From positions 1 to 64,000 of the forward strand of contig DS999409.1 in the NCBI GenBank assembly GCA_000158155.1: a stretch of 64,000 nucleotides of DNA. Direction: 5' to 3'. The position numbers were made by a program, and so were the translations under genes. The DNA comes from a gamma proteobacterium NOR5-3 (GTDB lineage: Bacteria; Pseudomonadota; Gammaproteobacteria; Pseudomonadales; Halieaceae). The notes under the pieces were generated by a model. That model was given only the letters and a program-made list of their open reading frames with translations. It was not told where the DNA came from and made no database searches. Every line of letters starts with the position of its first letter. The stretch's first letter is position 1. Below, piece after piece: positions 35,369-44,270 of this stretch.

Positions 35369-37057
35369 TTACGCTTCGAAGACAGGCTGTCCGTCGAGAT
35401 AGGTCGCGACGATGGGAATATCTTTTATTGCTCCGGGGTCTGTGGTCAACGGATCCTGCCCGAGCAGTACAAAGTCCGCGAGCTTACCGGGAGTGAGTGA
35501 GCCTTTGTCGTGCTCTTCAAACGAGGCGTAAGCGCCGTTCATGGTGCACACCTGCATTGCCTCGGCTGCGGAGATTCGCTGATTCTCGCCCCATACCCGA
35601 CCCTGAGAGTCCTCGCGGGTGATCATGCTTTGCAGTGCCATCATGGGTTCGTAGGGTCCGGGCGTAAAATCCGATGCCGGCGCGACCATGATGCCCGCGT
35701 CGATAAACGACCGGTGAGCGAACATATTGCGCATTTTGTCCGGGCCGTAGTCCACCCACTTGTTGCCGTGATAGTAGGCATAGGTATAGAAGGGTGTTGG
35801 TATGGTGCCGGTCGCTTTAATCCGTTTGAGTAGATCTGGATTCACCAAAGAGCAGTGTTCAATGCGAAAACGGGGATTAGGGCCTTTCCAGTCCGCCAGA
35901 ACCCGTTCATAAGCCTTAAGCACCATATCAATGGTTACATCACCATTGGCGTGGATGCCGATGCGAAAATCATTGGCGACCGCTTCGTCCACAGCCGCGT
36001 GAATTTGCTCCTGGGACATGGTGAGGATGCCGTAGTCGTCTGTGCCCTCAAACGGTGTGCTCATGCGCATGGTGCGCTCCGAGGCACTGCCGTCTGCGGC
36101 ATATTTGACGGCGCCGACGCGCAGCATCGGATTTCCAAAACCCGAGCGTATGCCGGCGGTTTTCATGGCCGTGTATACCTCTGTGTTGCCCCGGGGCATG
36201 TATGCGACCCGGGTGTACAGCTCTCCCGCATCCAGCGCGTCCATGTAGGCAATCCAGCCTTCGAGGTTGCCTGCAGCATCGGTGGTGCTGGTAAGACCCG
36301 AGGCCGCCATGCGTTTGGTCATCAGGCTGGCACCTTTTCGCTTGGTCTCCCGGTCTACTACCGGCCACCGGCCTACCTCGTCAAAGACGTCCATCGCCAG
36401 TTCCGCTACCTTGCCGGTCAGCTCGCCGTCCTCCCGGAAAAACCGACCGCCCTCCGGGTCCGGTGTGTCTTTGTCGATGCCCGCCATGGCAAACGCCTTT
36501 GAATTTACTACGGCGGTATGGCCGCCGCGATGGCGCACCATGACCGGCTGGGACGGAACGACGGCATCAATGTCCTGCAAAGTCAGCGGACGACCCTCGT
36601 CGAACTTGGTGTCGTCGTACATGTGAGCGAGGACCCACTGCCCTTCGGGTGTGCGCCGGGCCTGCTCTTTTAGCAGGGCCTGCACCTTGGAGATCTGGCG
36701 AACATTCACATCGACACTGATCGCTTCGTTGGCAAGCAGTGGATGTGAGTGCGCGTCAATAAATCCCGGGGTTACGGTGAGTCCCCGGGCGTCGATGCGC
36801 CGGGTGTTGGGTCCCGCCAGATTGTTGATGTCGGCAACAGAGCCCATGGCCAGAATTCGGTTGCCCCGAATTGCCATCGCCTCAGCCAGCGAGGTGCTTA
36901 CGTCCATGGTGTGGAAAGTGCCGCCTGTGACGATGAGGTCGGCCTTGCCTATGGCCATGTTTGCCCAGCTGGGTCTGCCGAACGCCGCCATGGCCGAAGC
37001 GGCCGCTAAAGTTTTGACCAGGTGTCGTCGCTGGGCGTTCGCTGGTGACTTAGGCAT
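35369..37057 (-). CDS. Tat-exported YtcJ-like amidohydrolase (amidohydrolase_3)
   Basis: A 562-residue amidohydrolase of the YtcJ/amidohydrolase_3 family. It has a twin-arginine leader (NAQRRHLVKTLAAASAMAAFG), a composite beta domain (KADLIVTGGTFHTMD), the metal HxH in GFIDAHSHP, and conserved HRGGHTAVVNSKA and IHANGDVTID. GNLEGWIAYMDALDAGEL follows within the barrel, then RIEHCSLV and a C-terminal SLTPGKLADFVLL motif. Enzymes of this kind hydrolyse C-N bonds of small or N-substituted amides such as formamides. ATG at 37057 was chosen (AAGAAGG about 10 bases upstream) over a TTG at 37066. Divergent from dcp. It is one of several exported amidohydrolases in the window. Confidence 0.87.
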   Translation of the reverse strand: MPKSPANAQRRHLVKTLAAASAMAAFGRPSWANMAIGKADLIVTGGTFHTMDVSTSLAEAMAIRGNRILAMGSVADINNLAGPNTRRIDARGLTVTPGFIDAHSHPLLANEAISVDVNVRQISKVQALLKEQARRTPEGQWVLAHMYDDTKFDEGRPLTLQDIDAVVPSQPVMVRHRGGHTAVVNSKAFAMAGIDKDTPDPEGGRFFREDGELTGKVAELAMDVFDEVGRWPVVDRETKRKGASLMTKRMAASGLTSTTDAAGNLEGWIAYMDALDAGELYTRVAYMPRGNTEVYTAMKTAGIRSGFGNPMLRVGAVKYAADGSASERTMRMSTPFEGTDDYGILTMSQEQIHAAVDEAVANDFRIGIHANGDVTIDMVLKAYERVLADWKGPNPRFRIEHCSLVNPDLLKRIKATGTIPTPFYTYAYYHGNKWVDYGPDKMRNMFAHRSFIDAGIMVAPASDFTPGPYEPMMALQSMITREDSQGRVWGENQRISAAEAMQVCTMNGAYASFEEHDKGSLTPGKLADFVLLGQDPLTTDPGAIKDIPIVATYLDGQPVFEA

Positions 37058-37206
37058 GGGCTGCAAACCTTCTTATGATTTCATCAAGCCGAGCGTACTT
37101 GTACCGTTCCTGACTGACAAGCTCAGTAACGATGCCCGAATAACGTACTATTCGCCGACCTATGAGCAACTGTCGCGACTGATTTTTGTCGCAGGACTGT
37201 AATTTT

Positions 37207-39213
37207 ATGAGCAACCCGTTTTTTGAGCCTTTAGCAGACACTGGTATTCCTAACTTTCCGGCGATCCGCTTTGAGCACTATCGCGAGGCTTTTGACCGGG
37301 GTTTTGAGCAGCAGCGCGAAGAGATTCAGGCCATCACCTCGAATCCCGACGCCGCGACTTTTGCCAACACCCTAGAGGCGCTGGAACACAGTGGTGCTTT
37401 GCTGCGACGCGTCGAAGATGTCTTTTGGAACCTTACCTCGTCCCATACCGACGAAGCGCTGCAGGCGCTGGAGTGTGAGATCGCACCCCTGGCCAGTGCG
37501 CACGGCAGTAGCATTTATGCCAACCCGCAGCTCTACGCCCGAGTGAAGGCGGTGAGTGAAGCCCGCGAGTCCCTGAGTCCCGAGCAAGAGCAACTGCTTG
37601 AGGAGACCCTGCGAACCTTTATCCGCGCCGGTGCTGAGCTGTCTGATCCCCAGCGCGCGCGAGTCAGTGCAATCACCGAACAGTTGGCCACACTGTGTAC
37701 GCGCTTTGGCCAGAACGTGCTGAAGGACAATAACGACTACGCCTTGGCTTTGCATTCCCGGGACGAGCTTGCGGGTTTGCCCGACTATGTTCTTGAGATG
37801 GGGAGAGACGAGGCGCGGGCGCGGGGGCTGTCCGACGCCTGGGTGTTCACAACCTCACGTTCGTCCATCACGCCTTTTTTACAGTACGCGGACAATCCCG
37901 CGCTGCGCGAGGAGATTTACCGTGCCTACAGCAGTTGTGGAACACGCAGCGTCGATAACCGTCCGCTGATCCGCGAGATCGTGGCTTTGCGCAGCGAGCG
38001 TGCTGCGCTGCTGGGTTTTGCGACCCACGCCGATTTCATGCTTGATGACCGCATGGCAAAGACGCCCGGGGCGGTGCGAGAGTTACTGGATCAGGTCTGG
38101 CAGCCCTGTCAGGAGCAGGTCAGCAAAGAAGCTGTGGCGCTGGCTGCGTGCGCCGGTCTTGCCAGCGAGCAGGAGCTTGCGCCCTGGGATTGGTGGTATT
38201 ACACCGAAAAGCTGCGGCGGGAGCGTTTTGACCTGGATCCTGATGAGCTGAAGCAGTACTTCAAACTGGAGAATGTCCGCGACGGCGTGTTTGACGTGGC
38301 GAACAAACTGTACGGCATCGACTTTCGAGAGCGCGCTGATCTTCCGGTGTACCACCCCGACGTGCAGGTCTATGAGGCTAGCGAGGCAGACGGAACGCTC
38401 ATCGGTTACTTCCTGTTTGATTTTTATATGCGCCCCTCCAAGCGCAGCGGTGCCTGGATGTCGGAGTTCCGGGCGCAGTCGAACAACGGCGAGCGCATCA
38501 CTCCCGTGATCGTTAACTGCTGTAATTTTCCAAAATCCGATCCCTGCCTGCTGGGTGTGGATGAGGTGAGAACGCTGTTTCATGAGTTTGGGCACGGTTT
38601 GCATGGACTGTTAAGTAACGTTCGCTACCGAAGCCTGGGCGGAACCAAGGTGAAGCAGGATTTTGTGGAACTGCCGTCGCAGATCATGGAGCACTGGGCC
38701 ATGGAGCCCGCGGTACTGTCGTCCTACGCACGACATGTGCACACCGGCGCAGCGATACCGGACGCTCTGATTAACAAGCTCAAGGCGTCAGAGCTATTTA
38801 ATCAGGGCTTTGCGACGACGGAGTATGTGGCAGCCTGCTACCTGGACCTTGCCTGGCATAGTGACCCTGATGCGGGAGCGCGCGATGTCGAAGAGTTTGA
38901 GGCTCAGGCATTGCAGGATATTGGCAAAACACCGTTGATTGATCCTCGCTACAAGTCCACCTATTTTCAGCATATTTTTAGTGATGATCATTATTCTGCC
39001 GGCTATTACGTGTATCTCTGGGCCGAAGTTCTGGATGCCGATGGTTTTGAAGCCTTCAAGGAAAATGGGCTGTTTGACCCTGCCACGGCTGCAGCTTTTC
39101 GCAGCCAGGTTCTTGAGCGTGGCGGTACGGCGGATCCCATGAGCCTGTATCGTGCCTTTAGGGGACGAGATCCTGAGGTAACGCCGCTCTTGAGAAATCG
39201 GGGTTTGCTATAG
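37207..39213 (+). CDS. dcp: Peptidyl-dipeptidase (M3 family)
   Basis: A 668-residue zinc metallopeptidase of the M3A family, closer to Dcp than to oligopeptidase A in its opening (NPFFEPL..IPNFPAIRFEHYREAF) and in length. The zinc site is HEFGH at residues 459-463 (LFHEFGHGLHG), with the third ligand Glu488 in FVELPSQ. GYYVYLWAEVLDADGF near the end is also a family signature. It removes C-terminal dipeptides from peptides in the cytoplasm; no signal peptide is seen. ATG at 37207 was preferred because the family sequence begins there. It is divergent from the amidohydrolase gene and 86 bases before the RimK-like gene. Confidence 0.92.
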   Translation: MSNPFFEPLADTGIPNFPAIRFEHYREAFDRGFEQQREEIQAITSNPDAATFANTLEALEHSGALLRRVEDVFWNLTSSHTDEALQALECEIAPLASAHGSSIYANPQLYARVKAVSEARESLSPEQEQLLEETLRTFIRAGAELSDPQRARVSAITEQLATLCTRFGQNVLKDNNDYALALHSRDELAGLPDYVLEMGRDEARARGLSDAWVFTTSRSSITPFLQYADNPALREEIYRAYSSCGTRSVDNRPLIREIVALRSERAALLGFATHADFMLDDRMAKTPGAVRELLDQVWQPCQEQVSKEAVALAACAGLASEQELAPWDWWYYTEKLRRERFDLDPDELKQYFKLENVRDGVFDVANKLYGIDFRERADLPVYHPDVQVYEASEADGTLIGYFLFDFYMRPSKRSGAWMSEFRAQSNNGERITPVIVNCCNFPKSDPCLLGVDEVRTLFHEFGHGLHGLLSNVRYRSLGGTKVKQDFVELPSQIMEHWAMEPAVLSSYARHVHTGAAIPDALINKLKASELFNQGFATTEYVAACYLDLAWHSDPDAGARDVEEFEAQALQDIGKTPLIDPRYKSTYFQHIFSDDHYSAGYYVYLWAEVLDADGFEAFKENGLFDPATAAAFRSQVLERGGTADPMSLYRAFRGRDPEVTPLLRNRGLL

Positions 39214-39299
39214 TTGCGCACCAGAACGCCAAATCAACAAAAGTACGTTCGAATTCTGATCCAGTCGTTTTACTCCTGACCATCGAATGAGGCAGCTTT

Positions 39300-40502
39300 A
39301 TGAAGCTAGCAATACTTTCCTGTGCACCGAATGCCTATAGCACCCGACGTTTGAAAGAGGCTGCTGAGCAACGCGGCCACACCGTTAAGGTGCTCAATAC
39401 CTTAAAGTTTGCCATCGATCTTGAGGAAGGCTCGCCGGAGCTTTACTTCCGCCAAAAACGCCTCAGTCACTATGACGCTGTGTTGCCGAGAATTGGAGCG
39501 TCTATCACTTACTACGGTACAGCGGTAGTGCGGCAGTTTCAGGAGATGGACGTGTTCTGCGCGAACACTGCTCACGGTATTGCCAATTCCCGGGACAAGT
39601 TGCGGAGCCTGCAGATTCTCAGTCGCCATCATATCGGGCTTCCCAGAACGACCTTTGTGCGGGATCGTAAAGATGTGCTTCCCGCCATTGAGCGGGTCGG
39701 GGGCGCACCGGTGGTGATCAAGCTGATTGAGGGTACCCAGGGTATTGGCGTGTTGCTGGCGGAATCCGTGAAGCAGGCCGAATCAATCATTGAGCTTCTG
39801 CAGAGCCAGAAGCAAAACGTTTTGATTCAGAAGTTTGTCGCCGAGAGTAAGGGCAAGGACATTCGAGCCTTTGTAGTGGGTGATCAGGTGGTTGCGGCCA
39901 TGCGCCGGGTAGCTCAGGGTCAGGAGTTTCGCAGTAACGTGCACCGCGGCGGTGTTGCGGAGCCGGTAGAGCTGGACGAGCGTTATCGAGAGACCGCGGT
40001 GCGCTGCGCACAGATTCTTGGTCTACGGGTGGCCGGTGTGGACATGCTGGAGGGCAAAGATGGTCCTCAGGTGATGGAGGTTAACTCTTCGCCTGGATTA
40101 GAGGGCATAGAAACATGTACCGAGCTCGATATCGCCGGTTCCATTGTTGACTACCTGGCGGCGCAGGTGGATTTCCCCGAGATCGATATCCGGCAGCGGC
40201 TTACGGTGAGTAAGGGCTACGGTGTTACTGAGTTGTACATACCCGAGGGTTCCAAGTTTGTGGGACAGACCATTATGCAATCCACGGTTGAAGATAAGGA
40301 TCTTAACGTCCTGACCCTTTACCGGGACGGCAAGGTGTTTCCTAATCCGCGTCGGGAGCGAGTTTTGGAGGCCGGTGATAAATTACTGTGCTACGGAAAG
40401 CTCGAGGCCATGCGTGAGATGATTCCCGCACGCACGCAGCGTAAGCGGCGGCCGAAGGTGCAGGAACTCGATACGGCCATTACCACGGCGAATTCCCAGT
40501 AG
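39300..40502 (+). CDS. rimK: RimK-type glutamate ligase fused to an RCK_C (TrkA-C) domain
   Basis: A 400-residue protein. Residues 1-290 follow RimK, the ATP-grasp ligase that adds glutamates to ribosomal protein S6: MKLAILSCAPNAYSTRRLKEAA, YGTAVVRQFQ, NSRDKLRSLQILSRHHIGLP, PVVIKLIEGTQGIGVLL, DIRAFVVGDQVVAAMRR and the metal site VMEVNSSPGLEGIE. RimK normally stops near 300 residues. Here about 100 more follow, with an RCK_C/TrkA-C pattern (VTELYIPEGSKFVGQTIMQSTV, then LTLYRDGKVFPNPRRERVLEAGDKLLCYG), the ligand-binding domain of K+ channels and transporters. A GAGG ribosome site lies 8 bases before the ATG. The M14 gene follows 44 bases later. A small-ligand-controlled ligase is the natural inference. 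Confidence 0.88.
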   Translation: MKLAILSCAPNAYSTRRLKEAAEQRGHTVKVLNTLKFAIDLEEGSPELYFRQKRLSHYDAVLPRIGASITYYGTAVVRQFQEMDVFCANTAHGIANSRDKLRSLQILSRHHIGLPRTTFVRDRKDVLPAIERVGGAPVVIKLIEGTQGIGVLLAESVKQAESIIELLQSQKQNVLIQKFVAESKGKDIRAFVVGDQVVAAMRRVAQGQEFRSNVHRGGVAEPVELDERYRETAVRCAQILGLRVAGVDMLEGKDGPQVMEVNSSPGLEGIETCTELDIAGSIVDYLAAQVDFPEIDIRQRLTVSKGYGVTELYIPEGSKFVGQTIMQSTVEDKDLNVLTLYRDGKVFPNPRRERVLEAGDKLLCYGKLEAMREMIPARTQRKRRPKVQELDTAITTANSQ

Positions 40503-40546
40503 ACAGGCATTGGTACGGTAAACGCTGACGGAGATAGAAGCTAATT

Positions 40547-41617
40547 GTGGCAACCAAAAAAGCATCAGATTTGATTATTGGTAACGTGAGTATTGCGCCG
40601 GGCGAGCGACAACTCATTGATCTGCCTGTGGCACCCATGTACACCCACGATGATCTCTCAATCACCGTTCAGGCGATACGCGGCAAGCGTCCGGGGCCGA
40701 CGCTGTTTATCAGTGCGGCAATACATGGGGATGAAATCAACGGGGTGGAGATCATCCGGCGTCTTTTGCAGCATCGTGCGCTAAAGAATCTCCGCGGCAG
40801 TTTGCTGGCAATTCCCATCGTCAACGTCTACGGGTTTTTGAACCATACGCGTTACCTGCCGGACGGCCGGGATTTGAATCGCTCTTTTCCCGGTTCGTCC
40901 AAGGGGTCACTGACAGGCAGGGTCGCGCACACCTTTGTCAACGAAGTGGTGAAAAAGTGCACCCATGGTATAGACCTGCATACCGGGGCCCGGCATCGGA
41001 GCAATTTTCCGCAGATACGCGCAGATCTTGATGACGAGAAAGCGGCTGAGATGACCATGGCCTTTGGGGTCCCTCTGGCCATTGACGCAAAGATTCGCGA
41101 CGGTTCGTTGCGCGATTGTGCCGGTGACATGGGGATTCCGGTGGTTCTTTACGAGGCCGGAGAGGCGCTGCGCTTCGAAGAAGTCTATATCCGGGCCGGG
41201 GTGCGGGGCATCATTAACGTTATGCGCAGTATTGGCATGCTGCCGACTTCCCGGAGCCGAAAGTCCTTACCCGAGCCAATTATCAGTAACGAGACGACCT
41301 GGGTCCGGGCGGGAGAGAGTGGCGTATTGCGTACCTTTTCGGCCTTGGGTGACAAAGTCACCGCGGGTCAGACACTGGCGATTGTGGCTGATCCACTGGG
41401 TGCCACGGAGACGCCGATTCTGGCGCCGTCGGGGGGCGTGGTGATCGGACGAACGAATCTTCCTCTGGTTTATGAGGGAGACGCGACGTTTCATATTGCG
41501 CATTACGGTAAAAGAGCGGGTGCGGTAGAACGACACGTGGAGCAGTTTCAGGAAGAGCATGCCCCGGACACGTCCCAGCCACCGCCCGAAGGGCAGGTGC
41601 ATACACCGATTGTTTAA
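40547..41617 (+). CDS. AspA/AstE-like M14 deacylase (succinylglutamate desuccinylase family)
   Basis: A 356-residue zinc hydrolase of the M14 aspartoacylase/succinylglutamate-desuccinylase branch. Zinc ligands are His60 and Glu63 (AAIHGDEINGVE) and His145 (GIDLHTG). The substrate-binding Arg is in DLNRSFPG, and the general-base Glu in VLYEAGEA. The C-terminal beta domain (AGESGVLRTFSALGDKVTAGQTLAIVADP) is lipoyl-like, as in the family. It starts at GTG (40547), with GGAG 13 bases or AGAAG 6 bases upstream. Placed 44 bases after the RimK-RCK_C gene, it may remove what the ligase adds, or trim an acyl-glutamate product. That pairing is inference. Confidence 0.87.
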   Translation: MATKKASDLIIGNVSIAPGERQLIDLPVAPMYTHDDLSITVQAIRGKRPGPTLFISAAIHGDEINGVEIIRRLLQHRALKNLRGSLLAIPIVNVYGFLNHTRYLPDGRDLNRSFPGSSKGSLTGRVAHTFVNEVVKKCTHGIDLHTGARHRSNFPQIRADLDDEKAAEMTMAFGVPLAIDAKIRDGSLRDCAGDMGIPVVLYEAGEALRFEEVYIRAGVRGIINVMRSIGMLPTSRSRKSLPEPIISNETTWVRAGESGVLRTFSALGDKVTAGQTLAIVADPLGATETPILAPSGGVVIGRTNLPLVYEGDATFHIAHYGKRAGAVERHVEQFQEEHAPDTSQPPPEGQVHTPIV

Positions 41618-41629
41618 GTGTTTGGAAAA

Positions 41630-41706
41630 TGGCGCGCCCGGAGAGATTCGAACTCCCGACCAACTGGTTCGAAGCCAGTTACTCTATCCAGCTGAGCTAC
41701 GGGCGC
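41630..41706 (-). tRNA. tRNA-Arg (anticodon UCG)
   Basis: A complete 77-base cloverleaf on the minus strand. The acceptor stem GCGCCCG/CGGGCGC has G as discriminator and an encoded CCA. The D-arm is GCTCAGCTGGATAGAGT. The anticodon stem ACTGG/CCAGT holds loop CTTCGAA, and the T-arm contains GTTCGAATC. With U33 as the second loop base, the anticodon reads UCG, for CGA/CGN arginine codons. It lies 12 bases after the M14 stop on the opposite strand. TACACT about 33 bases upstream of its 5' end may be the -10. Confidence 0.97.
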
Positions 41707-41796
41707 AAATAGGTACGATGTAGCAGGTTGTCACGGTGCGTAGTGTACCGTTAATTGAGGCAAAAATTCTCGCGTTTTTTACCCCGGCACTGCAAT

Positions 41797-42348
41797 TTAT
41801 GCAGCGGCTTCCTGCTCTACATCAGATTCTTCAGCTTCGCTGTCCTTAGGCTCCAGCTCTTCCAGCTTCGCTTCCAGTGCTTTTAACTGCGCTTTCAGAT
41901 CAGCATTCTCGGCTTTGGTCTGCTTATAGGACTTTTGCAGCAGGTCGTTAGCTGTGGTCTTCTCGGCGAGCTTCTTTTTGCTGGCGTCGAGATTCTTCTT
42001 CATTTTTGCAGGATCAAACTGCTTGAGAGACGCCAGTTCCTCGCGCAGTTCGGTAAGGTCGGCCTGAAGAGTCTTGGCGCGGGTCTTCTGCTTGGCGACA
42101 TCTTCCAAAAGATTTTCGCAGCGCTGATGAAGCTCGCGGTTTCGCTGCTCGATCTTTTTGTTCTTCGACGCATCGACTGACAAGGTGGAGATTTGCTCCA
42201 GTTGCTTGGCGATGGCGGCTTTTTGATCTTCGGTCGTACTCTCGAGCTTGCTAATTTCTGCTGACTTAGCGTCGAGCTGTACCTGGTATTCGGCGCGGAG
42301 CTTCTCTTCGAGCTCCATAATTTTTTCAAGGTTTCTTGCAGTAAGCAT
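41797..42348 (-). CDS. Coiled-coil protein of unknown function
   Basis: Unrecognised 183-residue protein made almost wholly of charged heptad repeats. It runs from MLTARNLEKIMELEEKLRAEY to LKALEAKLEELEP, broken once by a KQFDPAKMKK segment near residue 113. It ends with an acidic Glu/Ala tail (DSEAEESDVEQEAAA). There is no membrane segment, signal or enzymatic motif. Its upstream side is the 317-base gap described next. Its stop codon is within CTGCA-TAAAT-TGCAG, a small hairpin followed by TAAAAAA that could end transcription. It may be a cytoplasmic scaffold, but function is unknown. Confidence 0.75.
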   Translation of the reverse strand: MLTARNLEKIMELEEKLRAEYQVQLDAKSAEISKLESTTEDQKAAIAKQLEQISTLSVDASKNKKIEQRNRELHQRCENLLEDVAKQKTRAKTLQADLTELREELASLKQFDPAKMKKNLDASKKKLAEKTTANDLLQKSYKQTKAENADLKAQLKALEAKLEELEPKDSEAEESDVEQEAAA

Positions 42349-42480
42349 TCAGTCTGTCCGTTGATATCCGTATTGTTTGTCGCAGATCAAGCCGGGGTTT
42401 CTTATGAATCTCAACCGTCGGGCGTCTAAGCGATGATCGCGTGTGGCCCGCAACGGACCGTCGATTTCATAAGCTGGTTA

Positions 42481-42499
42481 TAAGCTTGTCGAAAGCTTA
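42481..42499. repeat. Inverted repeat TAAGCTT-N5-AAGCTTA
   Basis: Perfect 7-bp arms with a 5-base spacer, in the gap between divergent genes. Adjacent to a second inverted repeat six bases further on. Confidence 0.55.
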
Positions 42500-42505
42500 A
42501 AGGGG

Positions 42506-42527
42506 CCAAATGCGGGATCACATTTGG
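42506..42527. repeat. Inverted repeat CCAAATG-N8-CATTTGG
   Basis: Perfect 7-bp arms with an 8-base spacer (centre-to-centre about one and a half helical turns), a form typical of dimeric regulator sites. Confidence 0.5.
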
Positions 42528-42608
42528 TCGGTCAATTATGAGCGGCGCAAAGGGTACCCGCCAAGACACCGAAGTGCAAGAAAACACTGAAAAAAAGTAG
42601 GGGGAAAG

Positions 42609-42630
42609 CCTTTGTCGCTCCTTTGTCGCT
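42609..42630. repeat. Tandem 11-bp direct repeat
   Basis: CCTTTGTCGCT occurs twice with no spacer, so the units fall on the same face of the helix one turn apart. It lies within the probable promoter region of the DUF819 gene. Confidence 0.6.
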
Positions 42631-42665
42631 TCTTGGCTGGGTAACTCGCAAGATGCGTGTAACAT

Positions 42666-43823
42666 ATGGCCATGTTCGTAAGCACACTCTCTATAGCAGC
42701 CGTATTAGCGGCACTCATCGCGATCAGTGAATGGTTGGCGACGCATACCTGGCTGAAGCATTTCGGGGCAGCATTGCTGGTCATCGTGCTCACGGCCATA
42801 GTCGCAAATCTGGGTGTGATTCCTACCTACGGCCCCCAGACGCCTCTTTACGACGCAATATTCACGTATGTGGCGCCCCTGGGGATTTTCTGGCTGCTGT
42901 TGCTGGTGGATTTACGCAGCCTCGGCCAGGTGGGTGGGCCGACCTTACTCCTGTTTCTCATTGGTGCCTGCGGTACCGCACTGGGAGCGGCTGCCGGGCA
43001 TTGGGTGGTGGGCGGAGCAGACGCACTGGGCAGCCAGCATGCGGCTTTGGCCGGGATGTTCACCGGGACCTATGTGGGCGGCAGCGTGAATTACAACGCC
43101 GTGGCCCTGGAATATGGTGTGATGGAAGATGCCGCGCTCTACGCCGGCGCGGCGGCGGTGGATAATGCTATGACCACGGTATGGATGGTGGTCTGTGTGA
43201 CCCTCCCTCGCGTGTTGGTGGGGTTTTGGCCTAAACCTGGCGCTCAGACAGAGCGCGTCAGTGCCGGCCCTATCACCGACGATGGTGAAGTCACGCGTAT
43301 CTTTGATCTTGCTACGGTGATCGCCCTGGGAATCGGTGCCGTGGGGCTCTCGGAGATTCTCGCGGATCTGTTGAAACAGCACGCAGGCATTGATATGCCC
43401 TCGGTGCTGGTGCTCTCGACGCTCGCGCTGTGTCTGGCGCAATTGCCGGTGGTACAACGACTTCGCGGCGCTCGCCTGCTAGGTCTGTTGGCGGTTTATC
43501 TGTTTCTTGCGGTCATAGGCTCGCTGTGCGATGCGCAGGCTCTCCTGCGCATGGGTGAGCTCGCTCCGGTGTTGGGGGTCTTTGTGGTAGTGCTGGTGTG
43601 CGTGCATGGCCTTGTGGTCTTTGGCGCAGCGCGGCTTCTAAAGGCAGATCTGGAAACCGCAGCCGTGGCGTCTCAGGCAAACATCGGTGGAGGCACCTCG
43701 GCGTTGGCGCTGGCCAGAAGTCTCGGACGCAGTGACCTGGAACTACCTGCGATTCTGGTCGGTTCTGCGGGCTTGGCACTGGGCAATTACCTGGGTTTCA
43801 CCATGGTGGGTCTGTTGTCCTGA
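42666..43823 (+). CDS. DUF819 family integral membrane protein
   Basis: A 385-residue protein with about ten hydrophobic segments and the DUF819 signatures: a WLATHTWLKHFGAALLVIVLTAI start, the motif GMFTGTYVGGSVNYNAVALEYG, AAAVDNAMTTVWM, and near the end ASQANIGGGTSALALARS. The paired SVNY and GGGTSA hairpin-like motifs recall CPA/AT-type transporters, so a carrier role is likely, but no substrate is known. Start is ATG at 42666; a second ATG two codons on is equally possible, and neither has a strong ribosome site. It is convergent with the YqaA gene, 21 bases apart. Confidence 0.85.
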   Translation: MAMFVSTLSIAAVLAALIAISEWLATHTWLKHFGAALLVIVLTAIVANLGVIPTYGPQTPLYDAIFTYVAPLGIFWLLLLVDLRSLGQVGGPTLLLFLIGACGTALGAAAGHWVVGGADALGSQHAALAGMFTGTYVGGSVNYNAVALEYGVMEDAALYAGAAAVDNAMTTVWMVVCVTLPRVLVGFWPKPGAQTERVSAGPITDDGEVTRIFDLATVIALGIGAVGLSEILADLLKQHAGIDMPSVLVLSTLALCLAQLPVVQRLRGARLLGLLAVYLFLAVIGSLCDAQALLRMGELAPVLGVFVVVLVCVHGLVVFGAARLLKADLETAAVASQANIGGGTSALALARSLGRSDLELPAILVGSAGLALGNYLGFTMVGLLS

Positions 43824-43844
43824 TGATCCCCGGCCGCTGATTCC

Positions 43845-44270
43845 TCATAAGGTGTAGATTGCAATAAGCAGCACGAAGCCATAGCGCAGGGCCTTACCGA
43901 TTCCCACCAGGATCAGGAAGGTGCTCAAACGCACATTCATTACTCCCGCAATGAGCGTCAGCGCGTCGCCTCCGATGGGCAGCCAGGCAAACAGGAGTGA
44001 CCAGATGCCTCGACGTTGAAACCAGCGTTGTGCTCTGGTGATCTGAGCCGGGGAAAAATAGAACCAGCGCTTGTCCTGAAATTTCAGCAGTTGGCGCCCG
44101 ATAGCCCAGTTCACCACCGAACCCAAAGTATTGCCCAGGGTCGCTGTTAGCAGCAGCAGCCCCGGATCGCCTCCCTGTTGCAGCGCCAGTACCAGCACGA
44201 TCTCCGAGTAGAACGGCAAGATGGTGGCGGCAAGAAAGGCTGAGCCAAACAGTAAAAGATAGCTTTCCAA
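43845..44270 (-). CDS. yqaA: YqaA-family membrane protein (DedA-related)
   Basis: A 141-residue YqaA/SNARE-associated (VTT-type) membrane protein. The visible core is LFGSAFLAATILPFYSEIVLVLAL, LTATLGNTLGSVVNWAIGR, a WFQRRGIWSLLFAWLPIGGDALTLIAGVM segment and VGIGKALRYGFVL. Family relatives are implicated in lipid scrambling or proton-dependent export. A TTG start at 44270 is chosen because GGAG lies 8 bases before it and the family sequence begins there; the frame remains open to 44408, but that part is proline/arginine-rich and unlike the family. Divergent from the IorA-like gene. Confidence 0.82.
   Translation of the reverse strand: MESYLLLFGSAFLAATILPFYSEIVLVLALQQGGDPGLLLLTATLGNTLGSVVNWAIGRQLLKFQDKRWFYFSPAQITRAQRWFQRRGIWSLLFAWLPIGGDALTLIAGVMNVRLSTFLILVGIGKALRYGFVLLIAIYTL

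Larger units (their letters stand above)
42349..42665. other. 317-base gene-free region with repeats
   Basis: No convincing gene lies between the divergent coiled-coil and DUF819 genes. The region holds two 7-bp inverted repeats: TAAGCTT-N5-AAGCTTA (42481-42499) and CCAAATG-N8-CATTTGG (42506-42527). It also holds a head-to-tail 11-bp direct repeat, CCTTTGTCGCT twice (42609-42630), lying 36 bases before the DUF819 start. These look like protein-binding sites or small RNA structures. Short open frames across the area lack start signals. Confidence 0.6.
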
